This document shows positions 6,372-6,725 of a stretch of 6,725 nt of DNA, one piece after another (the first letter of the stretch is position 1; every line of letters starts with the position of its first letter). A program made the position numbers and the translations under genes. Below the pieces are notes generated by a model. It had not been told where the DNA came from and did not search any database. It saw only the letters and a program-made list of their open reading frames with translations. The DNA lies in the NCBI GenBank assembly GCA_027067015.1, contig JAMOMS010000248.1:1-6725 (forward strand), in the 5' to 3' direction. This DNA is from Campylobacterales bacterium (lineage in GTDB: Bacteria; Campylobacterota; Campylobacteria; Campylobacterales; Hydrogenimonadaceae).

Positions 6372-6725
6372 ATGGATCTGCTCTGGTGGCACTGGATTAT
6401 CCTGGGAATCGTCCTGATCGCCGGCGAGGTGATCATTCCCGGGGCCGTGGTCGTCTGGTTTGGCATGGCGGCCCTTATCATAGGCGGGTTGGTCTATCTT
6501 TTCGCCCTGCAAAGCGCCGCCCAGTTTTTTCTCTGGAGCGCGCTATCAATCGCCATGCTCTTTGCCTATCGCCGTTTTTTTAAACCGACCGCCCCCGTTA
6601 CGTCGGTGGGGCAGTCTAAAAGCGAGTATGCCGACATACCCGGTATTGTAATCCAACAACTTGACGACAACCGATTCAAAGCCCGCTTCGATCTACCCGT
6701 TTTGGGTGACAGGGAGTGGGTGGTA
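6372..6725 (+). CDS. NfeD-family membrane protein (3' end outside the window)
   Basis: First 118 codons of a gene that runs off the window. The start ATG lies 6 nt after GGAG (6362-6365) and the frame stays open to the last base. Residues about 4-68 hold two or three hydrophobic segments, with a WFGMAALIIGGL stretch at 29-40 typical of short NfeD/YbbK proteins. A basic RRFFKP follows, then the start of the C-terminal beta-rich (OB-fold) domain around 83-118 (GIVIQQLDDNRFKARFDLP). Members of this family usually sit beside a SPFH/stomatin-type gene and are thought to act with it in membrane organisation. I would expect such a gene just downstream, but it is not visible here. The gene is probably separate from the c-di-GMP genes, given its own likely promoter. 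The family call rests on recalled pattern and the membrane layout. Confidence 0.82.
   Translation, partial: MDLLWWHWIILGIVLIAGEVIIPGAVVVWFGMAALIIGGLVYLFALQSAAQFFLWSALSIAMLFAYRRFFKPTAPVTSVGQSKSEYADIPGIVIQQLDDNRFKARFDLPVLGDREWVV

Noticed and set aside
6386..6583. Plus-strand 65-codon frame near the right end
   Set aside because: It is an out-of-frame shadow of the NfeD-family gene that starts at 6372, which has a ribosome site and family-like sequence.

Overview
The window holds five genes on the plus strand, two of them cut by the window edges. It reads as a free-living member of the Campylobacterota (former Epsilonproteobacteria), for example a Sulfurimonas- or Sulfuricurvum-like sulfur or nitrate chemolithotroph. 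The basis is protein style: histidine kinases with an AHQWRQPL H-box and a TIDDFRNFFKSD stretch, Aer-like PAS domains, an EAL domain with an AEFIEN variant, and moderate GC with AT-rich intergenic DNA. The genus is an inference and was not tested by search.

Layout. Bases 1-1668: the 3' part of a sensor histidine kinase (second half of a periplasmic NIT domain, one membrane helix, Aer-type PAS, HisKA, HATPase). Bases 1665-3650: its partner, a REC-PAS-GGDEF-EAL protein with a degenerate GGDEF and an apparently intact EAL, so a predicted c-di-GMP phosphodiesterase; start and stop overlap as ATGA. Bases 3651-3749: a 99-bp AT-rich gap with a likely promoter. Bases 3750-5384: a second histidine kinase with a multi-helix MASE1 membrane sensor. 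Bases 5371-6303: its overlapping partner, a REC-GGDEF protein with every visible diguanylate cyclase motif and an RxxD inhibitory site. Bases 6304-6371: a short gap with a likely extended -10 promoter. Bases 6372-6725: the 5' part of an NfeD-family membrane protein, running off the window.

How it fits together. The first four genes form two adjacent kinase/response-regulator pairs. The two kinases are paralogous in their catalytic halves and the two receivers resemble each other, but the sensors (NIT+PAS versus MASE1) and outputs (c-di-GMP breakdown versus synthesis) differ. The simplest reading is a duplicated two-component pair that was re-equipped to control c-di-GMP in opposite directions: nitrate/nitrite- and redox-type input to a phosphodiesterase, and an unknown membrane-sensed input to a cyclase. 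The families are known; this opposed tandem arrangement is the most interesting thing here. I saw no RNA gene, CRISPR array, mobile element or clear terminator.
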